DNA from: Streptomyces sp. BHT-5-2
GTDB taxonomy: Bacteria; Actinomycetota; Actinomycetes; Streptomycetales; Streptomycetaceae
Assembly (NCBI RefSeq): GCF_019774615.1
Contig: NZ_CP081496.1
Span: forward strand, 4,526,001 to 4,590,000
Reading direction: 5' to 3'
Length of the DNA stretch: 64,000 bases
The stretch's first letter is position 1. Each line of letters starts with the position of its first letter. The position numbers and the translations under genes were made by a program. Under the pieces are notes generated by a model. The model saw only the letters and a program-made list of their open reading frames with translations. It was not told where the DNA came from and searched no databases. Shown piece by piece: positions 1 through 10,700 of the stretch.

Positions 1-154
1 GTCACTCCCGATTCCGTTTCCGGTCCCCGTTCGGCGGCTCCCGAAGTCTCGCTGCCATCCGCCCCCGTACGGGTCGTGGTTCAGGTTCGCGCGATCCTCG
101 GCGTTCCGGAAGACTCCCGGAAATGAACTGCCGGAGAGGAACCGGCGACCGGAC

Positions 155-772
155 CTAACGGTCGGCCGCGGGGCCCCGCCAGTCCTCGTGACGGATACGG
201 GCCAGTTCACGCACGCCGCTGACCGTCCCCCATTCGTTCTTCCCCAGCCGTGACAGCGGGCGCAGCTTGCTGATTTCCGGGTGGCCGTCGACCATGACGT
301 CCTCGGCGACCACGGCATGCACGACACGGCCGAAGACCACGGTCCCGTCACCGATTCGCAGGGTGCTGTGGAGTTCGCATTCCAGAGCCACCGGCGAAGC
401 GGCGACCCGCAGCGGCTTCACCCGGAGGCTCGGCTCGGATTCGATCGCCGCCGCCTCGAACTCGCTCACGCCGTGCGGAAAGTCGGTGGCCGTGTCGTTG
501 ATCTGCTCGAAGAGTTCCTCGGGCGTGAAGTTGACGACGAATTCACCGGTGGCCTCGATGTTCCGCAGGGTGTCCTTGCGGCCGACGGAGCTGAACTGCA
601 CCACGGGCGGCGTCACGCTGGCGATGCTGAAGAAGGAGTGCGGCGCCAGGTTGGCGGTGCCCTCCTGGGACATCGTGGACACCCAGGCGATGGGCCGCGG
701 CACGACGGTGGCGGTCAACAGCTTGTAGAAATCGTTGCGGGGCATGTCAGCAGGATTGAAGTCAACTCGCAT
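155..772 (-). CDS. Flavin reductase family protein (FMN-binding split barrel)
   Basis: A 205-residue protein of the flavin-reductase-like/FMN-binding split-barrel family. The N-terminal part has the family's hallmark stretch: a short lead, then PRPIAWVST, NLAPHSFF and the segment leading to TPPV. Members bind FMN and either reduce free flavin for a partner oxygenase or act as small oxidoreductases; the substrate cannot be told from sequence. The start is set at the ATG beginning MRVDFNPADM, because homologues begin there and the open frame extending about 92 codons further upstream looks unlike protein. It points away from the polysaccharide locus and is probably unrelated to it. The family call is firm, the role is not. 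Confidence 0.85.
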   Translation of the reverse strand: MRVDFNPADMPRNDFYKLLTATVVPRPIAWVSTMSQEGTANLAPHSFFSIASVTPPVVQFSSVGRKDTLRNIEATGEFVVNFTPEELFEQINDTATDFPHGVSEFEAAAIESEPSLRVKPLRVAASPVALECELHSTLRIGDGTVVFGRVVHAVVAEDVMVDGHPEISKLRPLSRLGKNEWGTVSGVRELARIRHEDWRGPAADR

Positions 773-1533
773 GGTGATCAGTATCCACCCACGGAGCCGG
801 GGATTCCACGAACGATCCGCAGCACCGCGCCCGGGCGTGTACCCCCTTCGCCGGATCTCCCGATCTTCATGGAAAGCCTCGCGCAGGCTGCGTTCGTCCG
901 TGTCGGCCGGCATCGGCAGGCGTTTCGCCAACTCGCGGCTGAAGCGGAGGACATGGAGTGTCGCGTCGGCCCAGCACGGTGGGCCGAGATGCGTCGGTGC
1001 GTCGGGCACGGCCGGCGGGCGCTGAAGCGCGGCCCGGGGCCGGACCAATTGGAGGGCTGCGGCCAGCGCGGGTGGTTCCGCCGCTCACTCGCGCCACTGC
1101 CGCCCGTGGTTTTCACACCAGCCGGCACCCCAGGGAACTCTCGTCATCACAGGTCACAAGGCGCGCCGCCGCCTCGGCGCACCGCAGGTGGTGACCTTTT
1201 AGTGATCAACTTTCAAAGTTTGACCACGAGTTGCACACATTCCCCTCTTCGAGCGGACTCTGATGCTCTACATTGAGCCTGCTTCGGATGACACGAGGCG
1301 ACAAATCGTGATCTTTAGGTCTTGCGCGACGGGCAGCCGGCAGCCGCACCACTGGTGCGTCCGCTGCCGCCTGGGTGGGGTGCTCAAGTAGCGCTGCAAC
1401 AGCCGGGGTTCGGATGTCATTCGCGGGGAGGGCGGGGGCCCTCCAGGGGGAAGAACGGCGCGGCGCGGGGGGCGAGGCCCCCCGAGGGGAGGGGCAGCGC
1501 GGGGGGCACGGGCCTCCCGAGGGGGGAGCCACC
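773..1533. other. Long non-coding stretch: putative leader of the polysaccharide operon
   Basis: About 760 bases without a convincing gene. Positions 773-1190 are GC-rich with no frame that reads like a protein family; a short minus-strand stretch near 950-1040 has protein-like composition and could be a relic. Positions 1195-1330 are clearly more AT-rich and are the likely promoter region, with a perfect 6-1-6 inverted repeat AACTTTCAAAGTT at 1208-1220. Positions 1430-1530 are extremely G-rich and hold a perfect hairpin, GGGGGGC-GAG-GCCCCCC, at 1467-1483, just ahead of the first gene. Promoter and attenuator roles are inferred; no clean -35/-10 pair was identified. Confidence 0.5.
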
Positions 1534-3057
1534 GTGTGGAGCGAACACGTCGAACCCACTGAGGACCTGGGGGGGTCTGTGCAACAGGGGGAATTGGTCA
1601 ACCCGTTTGTGTCGGCACGCGGGTGTCCGGTGGACGGGGCAATCGGCCGGTCCGCGATCGACTGGGAGCAGCGGTACCGCCGTACCGTGATCACCAGCGA
1701 CACCCTGGCCACCGCCTTCGTGGTGGCGGCGATCGGCAAGTTCTTCGGGGCCCGGGACGCGGCCAACTGGCATGAGAAGTGGGGGATTCTCGCCTTCTGC
1801 ACCGAGCTGCTGGTGCTGGGGGCGCTGGCGGTGAGCCGGTCGTGGGCTCCGGCCGTGCTCGGCCAGGGCGCCGAGGAGTTCCGCCGGCTCGGACGCTCAC
1901 TGTTCACCGCGACGGTCGTACTGGCGCTCGGCGGGATAGCCCTCGCCTCGCACAACATCAAGCTCTGGATCTTCGTCGCGATCCCCACGATCGCGCTCGT
2001 CACCATGACCGCGCGGTATCTGCTGCGCCTCTGGCTGCACAAACAGCGGAAGGAAGGACGGTGCCTGCGGCCGGTGCTCGCTGCCGGGAGCCTGGCCACC
2101 GTGCGCGACCTGATCACCCGGACCCGCAAGTTCCCGCACCTCGGCTGGCGGGTGGATGCGGTGTGCACGACGGACGGTCTCGGGCTCGACGGTGACCAAC
2201 TGGACGGAGTGCCGGTCGTCGGCCGGCTGGCGGACGCCGCGGGCCACGTCCGCCGCGACGGCTACCGTGTCGTCGCGGTCACACCGGACCCGCACTGGTC
2301 ACCGGACCGGCTGCAGCGGCTGGCCTGGAACCTCGAAGGCAGCGATGCCGAGATGGTCGTGGCCCCCGTGCTGATGGAGGTGGCCGGGCCGAGGCTGCAC
2401 GTCGACGCGGTGCTCGGGATACCGCTGCTGCGGGTCAGCATGCCGACCTTCACCGGGGGGCGCCGGGTGGTCAAAGAGGTCGTCGACCGGCTGGGCGCGG
2501 CGATCCTGCTGTTGCTGTTCGCGCCGCTGATGGTGCTCGTCGGACTGCTCGTGCTGGTGGACAGTCGGGGCGGGGCGTTCTACCGCCAGCGCAGGGTCGG
2601 CAAGGACGGCCGCGAGTTCACCATTCTCAAGTTCCGCACCATGGTCGCCGGGGCGGACCGGGCACGTGCCGAGCTGGCCGACCGCAACGAGGGCGCCGGT
2701 CTGCTGTTCAAGCTCCGCCGGGATCCGCGGGTGACCCGGGTGGGAACGGTGCTGCGCCGGTACTCGATCGACGAGCTGCCGCAGCTCTTCAACGTGCTCA
2801 CCGGATCGATGTCGCTGGTCGGTCCGCGGCCGCCGCTGCCGGAGGAGTCCGCCGCGTACGGCCCGGACATCCGGCGGCGGCTGCTGGTCAAGCCCGGGCT
2901 CACCGGCCTGTGGCAGATCAGCGGACGCAGCGACCTGCCGTGGGACGAGGCCGTCCGACTGGACCTCCGGTACGTGGAGGACTGGTCGCTCGCCCTCGAC
3001 ACAGTGATCTTGTGGAAGACGCTGCGTGCGGTGCTCCAAGGACAAGGCGCCTACTGA
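1534..3057 (+). CDS. Priming polyprenyl glycosyl-1-phosphate transferase (exopolysaccharide initiation)
   Basis: A 507-residue membrane protein that should start each repeat unit by moving a sugar-1-phosphate from a nucleotide sugar to undecaprenyl phosphate. The N-terminal half holds about four hydrophobic helices and a central nucleotide-binding-like domain. The last ~200 residues are the bacterial sugar transferase domain: a membrane hairpin, then FYRQRRVGKDG, FTILKFRTM, SIDELPQLFNVL, SLVGPRPPLP and KPGLTGLWQISGR, all diagnostic of the WbaP/CpsE/PglC catalytic region. Length fits the two-part family. The GTG start is chosen because GAGGGGGGAG sits six bases upstream; an in-frame earlier start would add 53 low-complexity Gly/Arg residues. 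It heads the locus. Confidence 0.92.
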   Translation: MWSEHVEPTEDLGGSVQQGELVNPFVSARGCPVDGAIGRSAIDWEQRYRRTVITSDTLATAFVVAAIGKFFGARDAANWHEKWGILAFCTELLVLGALAVSRSWAPAVLGQGAEEFRRLGRSLFTATVVLALGGIALASHNIKLWIFVAIPTIALVTMTARYLLRLWLHKQRKEGRCLRPVLAAGSLATVRDLITRTRKFPHLGWRVDAVCTTDGLGLDGDQLDGVPVVGRLADAAGHVRRDGYRVVAVTPDPHWSPDRLQRLAWNLEGSDAEMVVAPVLMEVAGPRLHVDAVLGIPLLRVSMPTFTGGRRVVKEVVDRLGAAILLLLFAPLMVLVGLLVLVDSRGGAFYRQRRVGKDGREFTILKFRTMVAGADRARAELADRNEGAGLLFKLRRDPRVTRVGTVLRRYSIDELPQLFNVLTGSMSLVGPRPPLPEESAAYGPDIRRRLLVKPGLTGLWQISGRSDLPWDEAVRLDLRYVEDWSLALDTVILWKTLRAVLQGQGAY

Positions 3058-3130
3058 TGCGCGGGGATCGACGTGCCAACGGCGCACGGACCGCAGGCCG
3101 AAGGGGCCTGCCCGGCGGGAGGAACGAGTC

Positions 3131-4445
<1,315 letters not shown>

Positions 4446-4456
<11 letters not shown>

Positions 4457-5741
4457 CACATCGTTCGGTGACATAGCGTCCGGTGACATAGCCGGCGGCG
4501 ACGGGGCGGCCCGGCGCGCGCTGATCCTGGTGGAGAACCTGTCGGTGCCGTTCGACCGGCGGGTGTGGCAGGAGTGCACGACGCTGCGCGATGCGGGCTG
4601 GGAGGTGCACGTCATCTGCCCCCGGGGGGAGAAGCGGGACACCGAGCCGGAGGCGGAGATCGACGGGGTGCGGATCCACCGCTACCCGTTGCGCGCGGCC
4701 ACCGGAGGGCCGGCCGGCTACCTGAGGGAGTACGGATCGGCGTTGTGGCACACGGCCCGGCTGGCCCGCAGGGTCGGCCCGGTCGACGTGGTCCACGCCT
4801 GCAACCCGCCCGACCTGCTGTTCCTGCCGGCACTGTGGCTGAAGCGGCGCGGCGCACGATTCGTCTTCGACCAGCACGACCTGGTACCCGAGCTGTACCT
4901 CTCCCGGTTCGACCGCGGCGAAGACCTGCTCTACCGCGCCGTGTGCGCGCTGGAACGTCGGACCTACCGGGCCGCGGACGTCGTGCTGGCCACGAACGAG
5001 AGCTACCGGGACGTCGCGGTGCGCCGTGGCGGCAAGCGCCCGGCGGACGTCTTCGTCGTGCGCAGCGCGCCCGCCGTCGACCGGTTCCAACCGGTGCCTC
5101 CCGCGGTGGAGTTGAAGCGCGGCAAGCCTCATCTGCTGTGCTACCTGGGCGTCATGGGCCCGCAGGACGGCGTCGACTACGCCTTGCGGGCTCTGGCGAA
5201 GCTGCGCGACGAGCTCGGGCGGACCGACTGGCACGCGGTGTTCGTCGGCGCCGGCGACGCCTTCGACGCGATGGTGGCGCTGTCCCGGCGGCTCGGGCTC
5301 TCCGAGCAGGTGGAGTTCACCGGGCGCATCCCGGACGCCGACCTGGTGCGCCACCTGTCCACCGCGGACGTGTGCCTCTCCCCCGACCCGCGCAATCCGC
5401 TCAACGACGTGTCGACCATGAACAAGGTCCTGGAGTACATGGCGATGGGCCGGCCCATCGTCTCGTTCGACCTCCGGGAGGCGCGCGTCTCCGCCGGTGA
5501 CGCCGCGGTCTACGCGCCCGCCAACGACGAGGCCCGATTCGCCGGGCTCATCGCGCTGTTGCTGGACGATCCGGAGAAGCGGGCCCGGATGGGCAAGATC
5601 GGCCAGGAGCGGATCGGCGGACCGCTCTCCTGGCGGAACTCGCAGGCATCACTGCTCGCCGCCTACGCCGCTGCCTGCCGTGGCCGCACCCCGGTGTCGG
5701 CGGGCGCCCCGTACCGAGCAGGGAAGAGGCCCCGCCGTTGA
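4446..5741 (+). CDS. Glycosyltransferase family 4 (GT-B)
   Basis: A 431-residue GT-B glycosyltransferase. The N-terminal half carries the family opening LVENLSVPFDRRVWQE and FDQHDLVPELY. The C-terminal half has the Glycos_transf_1 signature around LGVMGPQDGVD, FTGRIPDADLVRHLSTADV and the NDP-sugar site MNKVLEYMAMGRPIVSFD. It should add a sugar to the growing lipid-linked repeat on the cytoplasmic face; donor and acceptor are unknown. The frame opens at TTG 4446, overlapping the dehydrogenase by 11 bases, so coupled translation is likely. The first residues are encoded by three 15-bp direct repeats (GDTSF/GDIAS/GDIAG), so the true start is uncertain. Confidence 0.88.
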
Positions 5742-7135
5742 GCGATGACACGATACGCCTGGTCACGATCGGGCGGATCATCCGTCGGCGCCGACGGCTG
5801 CTCGCCGTCCTCGCCGTGGTGGGTGCACTCGTCGGCTACGCCACCTCGCTGCTCATTCCGCCGAGTTACACGGCGTCGGCATCGGTACTGCTGCCGGGGC
5901 AGTGGGAGGAGCGCGAGTTGCTGACCCAGGTGGATATCGCGACCAGTTCGACGGTGATCGACCGCGCGGCCGCCACGCTCGGCTGGGCCGGGATCGACGG
6001 CACCGAGCTGCGGGATCGGGTGAGCGCCCAGGCCGCCGACGGGAACATCATCACGATCTCGGGCACGGCCGACACCCCGGAGCGCGCACAGCAGCTCTCC
6101 GACCAGGTCGTCCAGCAGTTCGTCGGCTTCGCCGCACGGCTGGTGGGCGAGAACACCGACCCCGAAGCGGCGGCACAGCCCGAGGCACTGCGGCAGATGG
6201 TGGTGCAGACCAGTCGCCGGATCAGCGAGCTGGCCGATGCGGCCGATCCGGGGCGGACGGTGGAGAGCGTGCAGACCCGCACCGAGTTGGAGAAGCTGCG
6301 CACCGCGCTGCAGGAGGCCGTCAACAAGCTGAACCAGGCGACCCCGACCGCCAACAAGGCCAACATGGTGGTCATGGGGCCGGCGGCCCGGCCGGCCGAC
6401 CAGGCACCGCCGACGAGACTGCAGCTCGTCGTCGCCGGGGCGCTGCTGTTCCTCCTGCTCGCGGTCATCGGCCAGCTCGCCTCCGCACGGATGAGTCGCC
6501 GGCTGCGCACCGAACCGGAGATCGCCGCGGCGCTGGGCTCGGTGCTGCTGGGTACCGTCGACGTACCCGAGGAACGGCCCGCGCACCGGCCTGAGGGCCG
6601 TGGCCCGCGGGCCCGGATCCGACGGCTGCTGGGCGTCGACATCCGGTGGGACCTACCCACCCCGCAGACGTCCGGCGACGAGGCCGGCAGACAGATCCGC
6701 TATCGGCGGGTGTGTGCCCGCCTCCGGGACCGACTGCCGTTCCCTCGGCGGCTGCTGGTCGTCGTCCCGGACGGCGACGAGATCGCCCGCCGGGCCGCCG
6801 CGCAGCTCGCCGCCGAGGCCGGGAGCGGTCCTTCCCCGGGCGCCTCGAGCCGGGAATACCCCGGGCTGCGGGTGGTGGGGGTTTCGGTGGACCGGCCGAT
6901 GGTGCCGGACCGCGACGCCGAGTCCGGTGCCCTGGTCGTGCTCAGCGCGGGCAGCTGGACCGCGGTGGAGCTCACCGGCATCGCCGAGGCGTGTGCGGAC
7001 GCCGGGCACAAGGTCGTCGGCATCGTCCTCGCCGGCACGGTCCGGGTCCGTCCGACGCGGTCCGCCGGCCGGCCCGCGGACGCCGCCGCGCCGGCGCTCG
7101 CGGTGGGCGATGTCGCCGCGGGAGGTTCGGGGTGA
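5738..7135 (+). CDS. Wzz/chain-length-determinant-like membrane protein 1
   Basis: A 465-residue polysaccharide co-polymerase-like protein expected to set polymer length or help export. A basic stretch (IIRRRRR) precedes TM1 at about residues 20-40, a Wzz-like periplasmic domain follows, and TM2 lies at about 228-249. The cytoplasmic tail beyond residue 280 looks like a worn nucleotide-binding fold (RRLLVVVPDGDEIARR) with no Walker A. Such proteins normally work with or are fused to a tyrosine autokinase; no intact kinase is present in this locus. The TTG start overlaps the previous stop as TTGA, and GGGAAGAGG lies just upstream. The family call rests on topology and position as well as residues. 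Confidence 0.75.
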   Translation: MSDDTIRLVTIGRIIRRRRRLLAVLAVVGALVGYATSLLIPPSYTASASVLLPGQWEERELLTQVDIATSSTVIDRAAATLGWAGIDGTELRDRVSAQAADGNIITISGTADTPERAQQLSDQVVQQFVGFAARLVGENTDPEAAAQPEALRQMVVQTSRRISELADAADPGRTVESVQTRTELEKLRTALQEAVNKLNQATPTANKANMVVMGPAARPADQAPPTRLQLVVAGALLFLLLAVIGQLASARMSRRLRTEPEIAAALGSVLLGTVDVPEERPAHRPEGRGPRARIRRLLGVDIRWDLPTPQTSGDEAGRQIRYRRVCARLRDRLPFPRRLLVVVPDGDEIARRAAAQLAAEAGSGPSPGASSREYPGLRVVGVSVDRPMVPDRDAESGALVVLSAGSWTAVELTGIAEACADAGHKVVGIVLAGTVRVRPTRSAGRPADAAAPALAVGDVAAGGSG

Positions 7136-8760
7136 CGACGCGTACACATGCGGCGGCGTCGGCCGCCGCTCCGCTGCTGGACCTTCAGGCGCTGGTGGCG
7201 GCGGTGCGCCGGCGACGCCGCCTCTGGTGCTCCTTGGCGCTGCTGGGGCTGCTGGTCGGCGCGGCGGTGGCGGTGCTGCGGCCACCGTCGGCGGCCGCGA
7301 TGACCAAGGTGCTGGTCGCACATCAGGAGGACCAGCCGAACGACCCCGGAACGCTGATCCGCACCGACGTCGCACTGCTGGGGACCACACAGATCGCCGG
7401 CCAGGCCCTGAAGTCCCTCAAGTCCCCGGAGAATCCACAGGACTTCGTGCGGGACTACCAGGGCACCGGCCTGACCAACAACCTGTTGCAGATCGATGTG
7501 ACGGGTGCCGACGATGCCCAGGCGGTGGCCCGCGCCAAGGCGCTGGCCGACGCCTTCGTCGCGGACCATGTGCGGCGGATGTGGGATGCCGCGAAGGCCG
7601 AGGCCAAGGCCCTGGAAGACCAGCGGGATCGCCTACAGACCGAACTCGACCAGGTCAACAAGGAGATCGGCGGCCAGTCGCCGAAGAGCGATCCGAAGGA
7701 GTCCGCGAGCATAGAGTCACGTTTCGCCCGCCGGGCCGAACTCAACTCGCGGATCGCCGACTTCGACCAGCGCGCCGAGGACGCGCGCACCGGCACGCCC
7801 CGGGTCATCGCCGGCACCCGGATCGTGGACGCGCCGCACGCGGTGCAACACTCGCTGCCCAAGACCGCGGCCACCGACGCCGCGATCGGGCTCGCCCTCG
7901 GGCTCGTACTGGGGCTCGCGCTGGCCGCGGTCGGCGCGGTGGCGGCGGACCGCCCCGTGCTGCGCCGGGACATCGCGGCGAACCTGGGCGCCTCGGTCAT
8001 CGCGGAGCTGCCCCGCCGGTCGGGCGGGCGGTGGCGGCGCCGACGGATCCGGACGGCCCACGAACGGCTCGTGGTGTCCCTGGGCCGCACCGTGCGCGGC
8101 TCCAAGGAACCGGTGTCGCTGCTGGAACTGGGCTGTGCTCACACCACGAGCGTGCTCGCCCTGGACCTCGCCGGGTCCCTGGCACCGGACGGGCCAGTGG
8201 TGATCATCGATGGGCTGCCCGGCGCACAGCTCGCGGGCCGCCGCCCGAAGCCGGGAGACCCGACCGTGGTCGGTGGCGAGCGTGCCGCGGCCGTGCCGCC
8301 GGAGGAACGCCGGCTCGGCGTCGGCTCGGTGGCGCCCGGCACCGCGTGGACCGACCTGAGGTACCTCGGCACGCGGACCGTGCTCGTCGTGCGTGCCGGG
8401 CACGCCAGTGCCGCATGGCTGCACACCGTGGCACGGCAGCTCGCGGACCAGTCCGTTCCGGTGATCGGTGTGGTGCTGATCGACCCCGATCCGCGGGACC
8501 GGACCGACGGCACGCTGTGGGACGGGCCGCAGACCGCGCTGCGCGGCCAGGGCGAACGTGCCTCCCCGCAGCCCGATGGGGGTACCTCCCACGCCGTTGA
8601 GGCAGTGCGGGAGGGCCGGCGGCGGGCGGACCGGCAGCCGACGTGGGCCAGTGGGGCCTCCCCTGCTCATGGGGGTCCCCCCGCGCGAGCGAAGCCGAGC
8701 GTGGGGGAGGAGTCGAGAGCTCGGGGACGGGTCCCGGACAACGACCAGGAGGCGAGGTAG
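7132..8760 (+). CDS. Wzz/chain-length-determinant-like membrane protein 2
   Basis: A 542-residue second co-polymerase-like protein. TM1 lies after the basic AVRRRRRLW near residues 25-50. A long periplasmic region includes a likely coiled coil (AEAKALEDQRDRLQTELDQ), and TM2 is near residue 250. The cytoplasmic part keeps the outline of a CpsD-like ATPase (SLLELGCAHTTSVLALDLAG, then VVIIDGLPG), but the Walker A GxxGxGKS/T is missing, so catalysis is unlikely. The last ~60 residues are Arg/Gly/Pro-rich and encoded by intergenic-type palindromes (8585-8707), which suggests the reading frame was extended into a repeat. Start GTG in a GTGA overlap with Wzz-like 1. Confidence 0.75.
   Translation: MTTRTHAAASAAAPLLDLQALVAAVRRRRRLWCSLALLGLLVGAAVAVLRPPSAAAMTKVLVAHQEDQPNDPGTLIRTDVALLGTTQIAGQALKSLKSPENPQDFVRDYQGTGLTNNLLQIDVTGADDAQAVARAKALADAFVADHVRRMWDAAKAEAKALEDQRDRLQTELDQVNKEIGGQSPKSDPKESASIESRFARRAELNSRIADFDQRAEDARTGTPRVIAGTRIVDAPHAVQHSLPKTAATDAAIGLALGLVLGLALAAVGAVAADRPVLRRDIAANLGASVIAELPRRSGGRWRRRRIRTAHERLVVSLGRTVRGSKEPVSLLELGCAHTTSVLALDLAGSLAPDGPVVIIDGLPGAQLAGRRPKPGDPTVVGGERAAAVPPEERRLGVGSVAPGTAWTDLRYLGTRTVLVVRAGHASAAWLHTVARQLADQSVPVIGVVLIDPDPRDRTDGTLWDGPQTALRGQGERASPQPDGGTSHAVEAVREGRRRADRQPTWASGASPAHGGPPARAKPSVGEESRARGRVPDNDQEAR
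8585..8707. repeat. Pair of palindromic intergenic-type repeats inside the wzz2 3' end
   Basis: Two imperfect inverted repeats lie about 65 bases apart. The first pairs CCTCCCAC (8585-8592) with GTGCGGGAGG (8605-8614). The second pairs CCCCCGCGC (8678-8686) with GCGTGGGGG (8699-8707) around GAGCGAAGCCGA. The second matches, from memory, a dispersed GC-rich palindrome common between Streptomyces genes. Here both are translated as the tail of the second Wzz-like protein. A transcript of either arm pair would fold into a strong hairpin just ahead of asnB. Confidence 0.7.
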
Positions 8761-8763
8761 GAC

Positions 8764-10698
8764 ATGTGCGGCATCGCAGGGACGTACCGATGGCCGGACG
8801 GGAAGGTGGTGGCCGACCGGCTCACCGACGCCCTCGCCCACCGCGGTCCGGACGGGGCCGGCCGGTACGGCCACTCCGCCGGTGACGGCGAAGTGCACCT
8901 CGGGCACCGCCGGTTGGCCGTCATCGACCTGTCCGGGACCGGCGCCCAGCCGATGGTCTCGGACGGCCTCGCCCTGACGTACAACGGCGAGCTGTACAAC
9001 GCGCCCGAGCTGCGTGCCGAGCTGGCCGCCGCCGGGGTGCGCTTCCGCGGCACCTCCGACACCGAGGTGCTGCTGGAGGCATGGCGGCGCTGGGGCACGG
9101 ACTGTCTGCCACGGCTGCGCGGCATGTTCGCGTTCGGCGTCTTCGACGAGCGGTCCGGCGAACTGGTGCTGGCCCGCGACCAGTTGGGCATCAAGCCGCT
9201 GTTCCTGCTCCGGCGCGGCACGGGCCTGGCGTTCGCCTCCGAGCTCAAGGCGCTCGCCGCGGCGACCGGCGGGGCGCTGGAGGTGGACCCTGCGGCGCTG
9301 GTGGCGTCGCTGCTGTACTACTGGGTGCCGGACTCACGGTGCGCGTTCCGCGAGGCGGAGAAGCTGCCGCCGGGGAGCTGGCTGAGGTGCCGGCCCGACG
9401 GCCGGGTGGAGCGCGGCCGGTTCTGGCACCTTCGGGATGTCGCCGCCGAGGGCCGGGAGCGGGCCCGGGCCGGTGAGCTGCCGGATATCGCCGCCGTCGT
9501 CGAGGAGTCGACCCGTCGGCACCTGCTCTCCGACGTCCCCGTGGCGACGTTCCTCTCCGGCGGTCTCGACTCCAGCTATCTGACGGCGCTTGCGGCCCGC
9601 CATCAACCCGGCATCTCCGCCTACACGATCGGGTTCCGTGCCGAGGACGCCAAGTTCGAGGCGATGCCGGACGACCTGCGCTACGCCCGGCAGGTGGCCG
9701 AGCGGTTCGGCGTCGACCTGCACGAGATCGAGATCGCACCGAACGTGCTCGACCTGCTGCCGCAGATGACGTACCACCTGGACGAGCCGATCGGCGACCC
9801 CGCCGCGATCAACACGTTCCTGATCTGCTCGGCCGCCCGGGAGGCCGGGGTCAAGGTGATGCTCTCGGGGATGGGCGCCGACGAGCTGTTCGCCGGATAC
9901 CGCAAGCACCTGGCCAACGTGATCGCACTGCGCTACCAGCGCGTCCCGCGTCCCCTGCGGCGCGGACTGTCCCGGGCCGTGGACCGGTTGCCGGTCGCCA
10001 CGGCCCGCCGGGGGTACCGGTCGGTGCGCTTCGCGAAGCGGTTCCTCTCCTTCGCCGACCTGCCGGAGGAGACCGCGTTCCGGCGCAGCTACACCATGTA
10101 CGACCGGGACGAGCTGCTCGCCCTGCTCGATCCGGACCTGGCCGGGACGGTCGAGGACGTGCTCGCCGAGCATGCGGACGTCTATCGGGACAACGACCTC
10201 GACGACTTCGTCAACCGCATGTGCCTGGGCGACGCCCGGATGTTCCTGCCGGGCCTGAACCTCGCGTACACGGACCGCTCCAGCATGGCCGCGTCGACCG
10301 AGGTGCGGGTGCCGTATGTGGATGTCGAGGTGGTCAGGGCGGCGTTCGCGGTGCCCGGCGATCGCAAGATCGTCGGACGGCAGGGCAAGGCCGTCCTCAA
10401 GGAGGCGGCCGCCTCGATCCTTCCCCGGGAGATCGTCTACCGGCCCAAGGGCCTGTTCAGCGCCCCGCTGCGCGCCTGGATGAGCCGGGATCTGGCGCCG
10501 CTGGTGCGCGAGGTGGTGCACGACGGTGTGCTCGTCACGTCGGGGCTTCTGCGCCGCGACGCGCTGGCGCGCATGGTCGCCGAGGACGCCGCCGGGCAGC
10601 GGGACTTCTCCAAGCATCTGTGGCACGTGCTGACGCTGGAGTACTGGTACCGCGGCGCGACCTCCGGGTCCGGCCGGAGCCCTCGCTCCACGGCATAG
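8764..10698 (+). CDS. asnB: Asparagine synthase (glutamine-hydrolysing)-type amidotransferase
   Basis: A 644-residue two-domain enzyme. The N-terminal class II glutaminase starts MCGIAG, with Cys2 as nucleophile, and has HRGPDGAG and YNGELYN. The synthetase domain has the ATP-pyrophosphatase loop SGGLDSS near residue 265 and GMGADELFAGY. It makes an amide with glutamine-derived ammonia through an adenylated carboxylate. Inside an EPS locus with a uronate-making dehydrogenase, the probable target is the carboxyl group of a uronic acid rather than aspartate; that is inference. AsnB-like genes next to ADH-Gfo/Idh fusions and heparinase II/III genes are a familiar arrangement in bacterial surface-polysaccharide loci. 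It starts three bases after the previous stop. Confidence 0.9.
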   Translation: MCGIAGTYRWPDGKVVADRLTDALAHRGPDGAGRYGHSAGDGEVHLGHRRLAVIDLSGTGAQPMVSDGLALTYNGELYNAPELRAELAAAGVRFRGTSDTEVLLEAWRRWGTDCLPRLRGMFAFGVFDERSGELVLARDQLGIKPLFLLRRGTGLAFASELKALAAATGGALEVDPAALVASLLYYWVPDSRCAFREAEKLPPGSWLRCRPDGRVERGRFWHLRDVAAEGRERARAGELPDIAAVVEESTRRHLLSDVPVATFLSGGLDSSYLTALAARHQPGISAYTIGFRAEDAKFEAMPDDLRYARQVAERFGVDLHEIEIAPNVLDLLPQMTYHLDEPIGDPAAINTFLICSAAREAGVKVMLSGMGADELFAGYRKHLANVIALRYQRVPRPLRRGLSRAVDRLPVATARRGYRSVRFAKRFLSFADLPEETAFRRSYTMYDRDELLALLDPDLAGTVEDVLAEHADVYRDNDLDDFVNRMCLGDARMFLPGLNLAYTDRSSMAASTEVRVPYVDVEVVRAAFAVPGDRKIVGRQGKAVLKEAAASILPREIVYRPKGLFSAPLRAWMSRDLAPLVREVVHDGVLVTSGLLRRDALARMVAEDAAGQRDFSKHLWHVLTLEYWYRGATSGSGRSPRSTA

Positions 10699-10700
10699 GA

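Noticed and set aside
1375..1533. Earlier start for the priming glycosyltransferase
   Set aside because: The added 53 residues are Gly/Arg-rich and encoded by the G-rich leader; GTG 1534 has a proper ribosome site.
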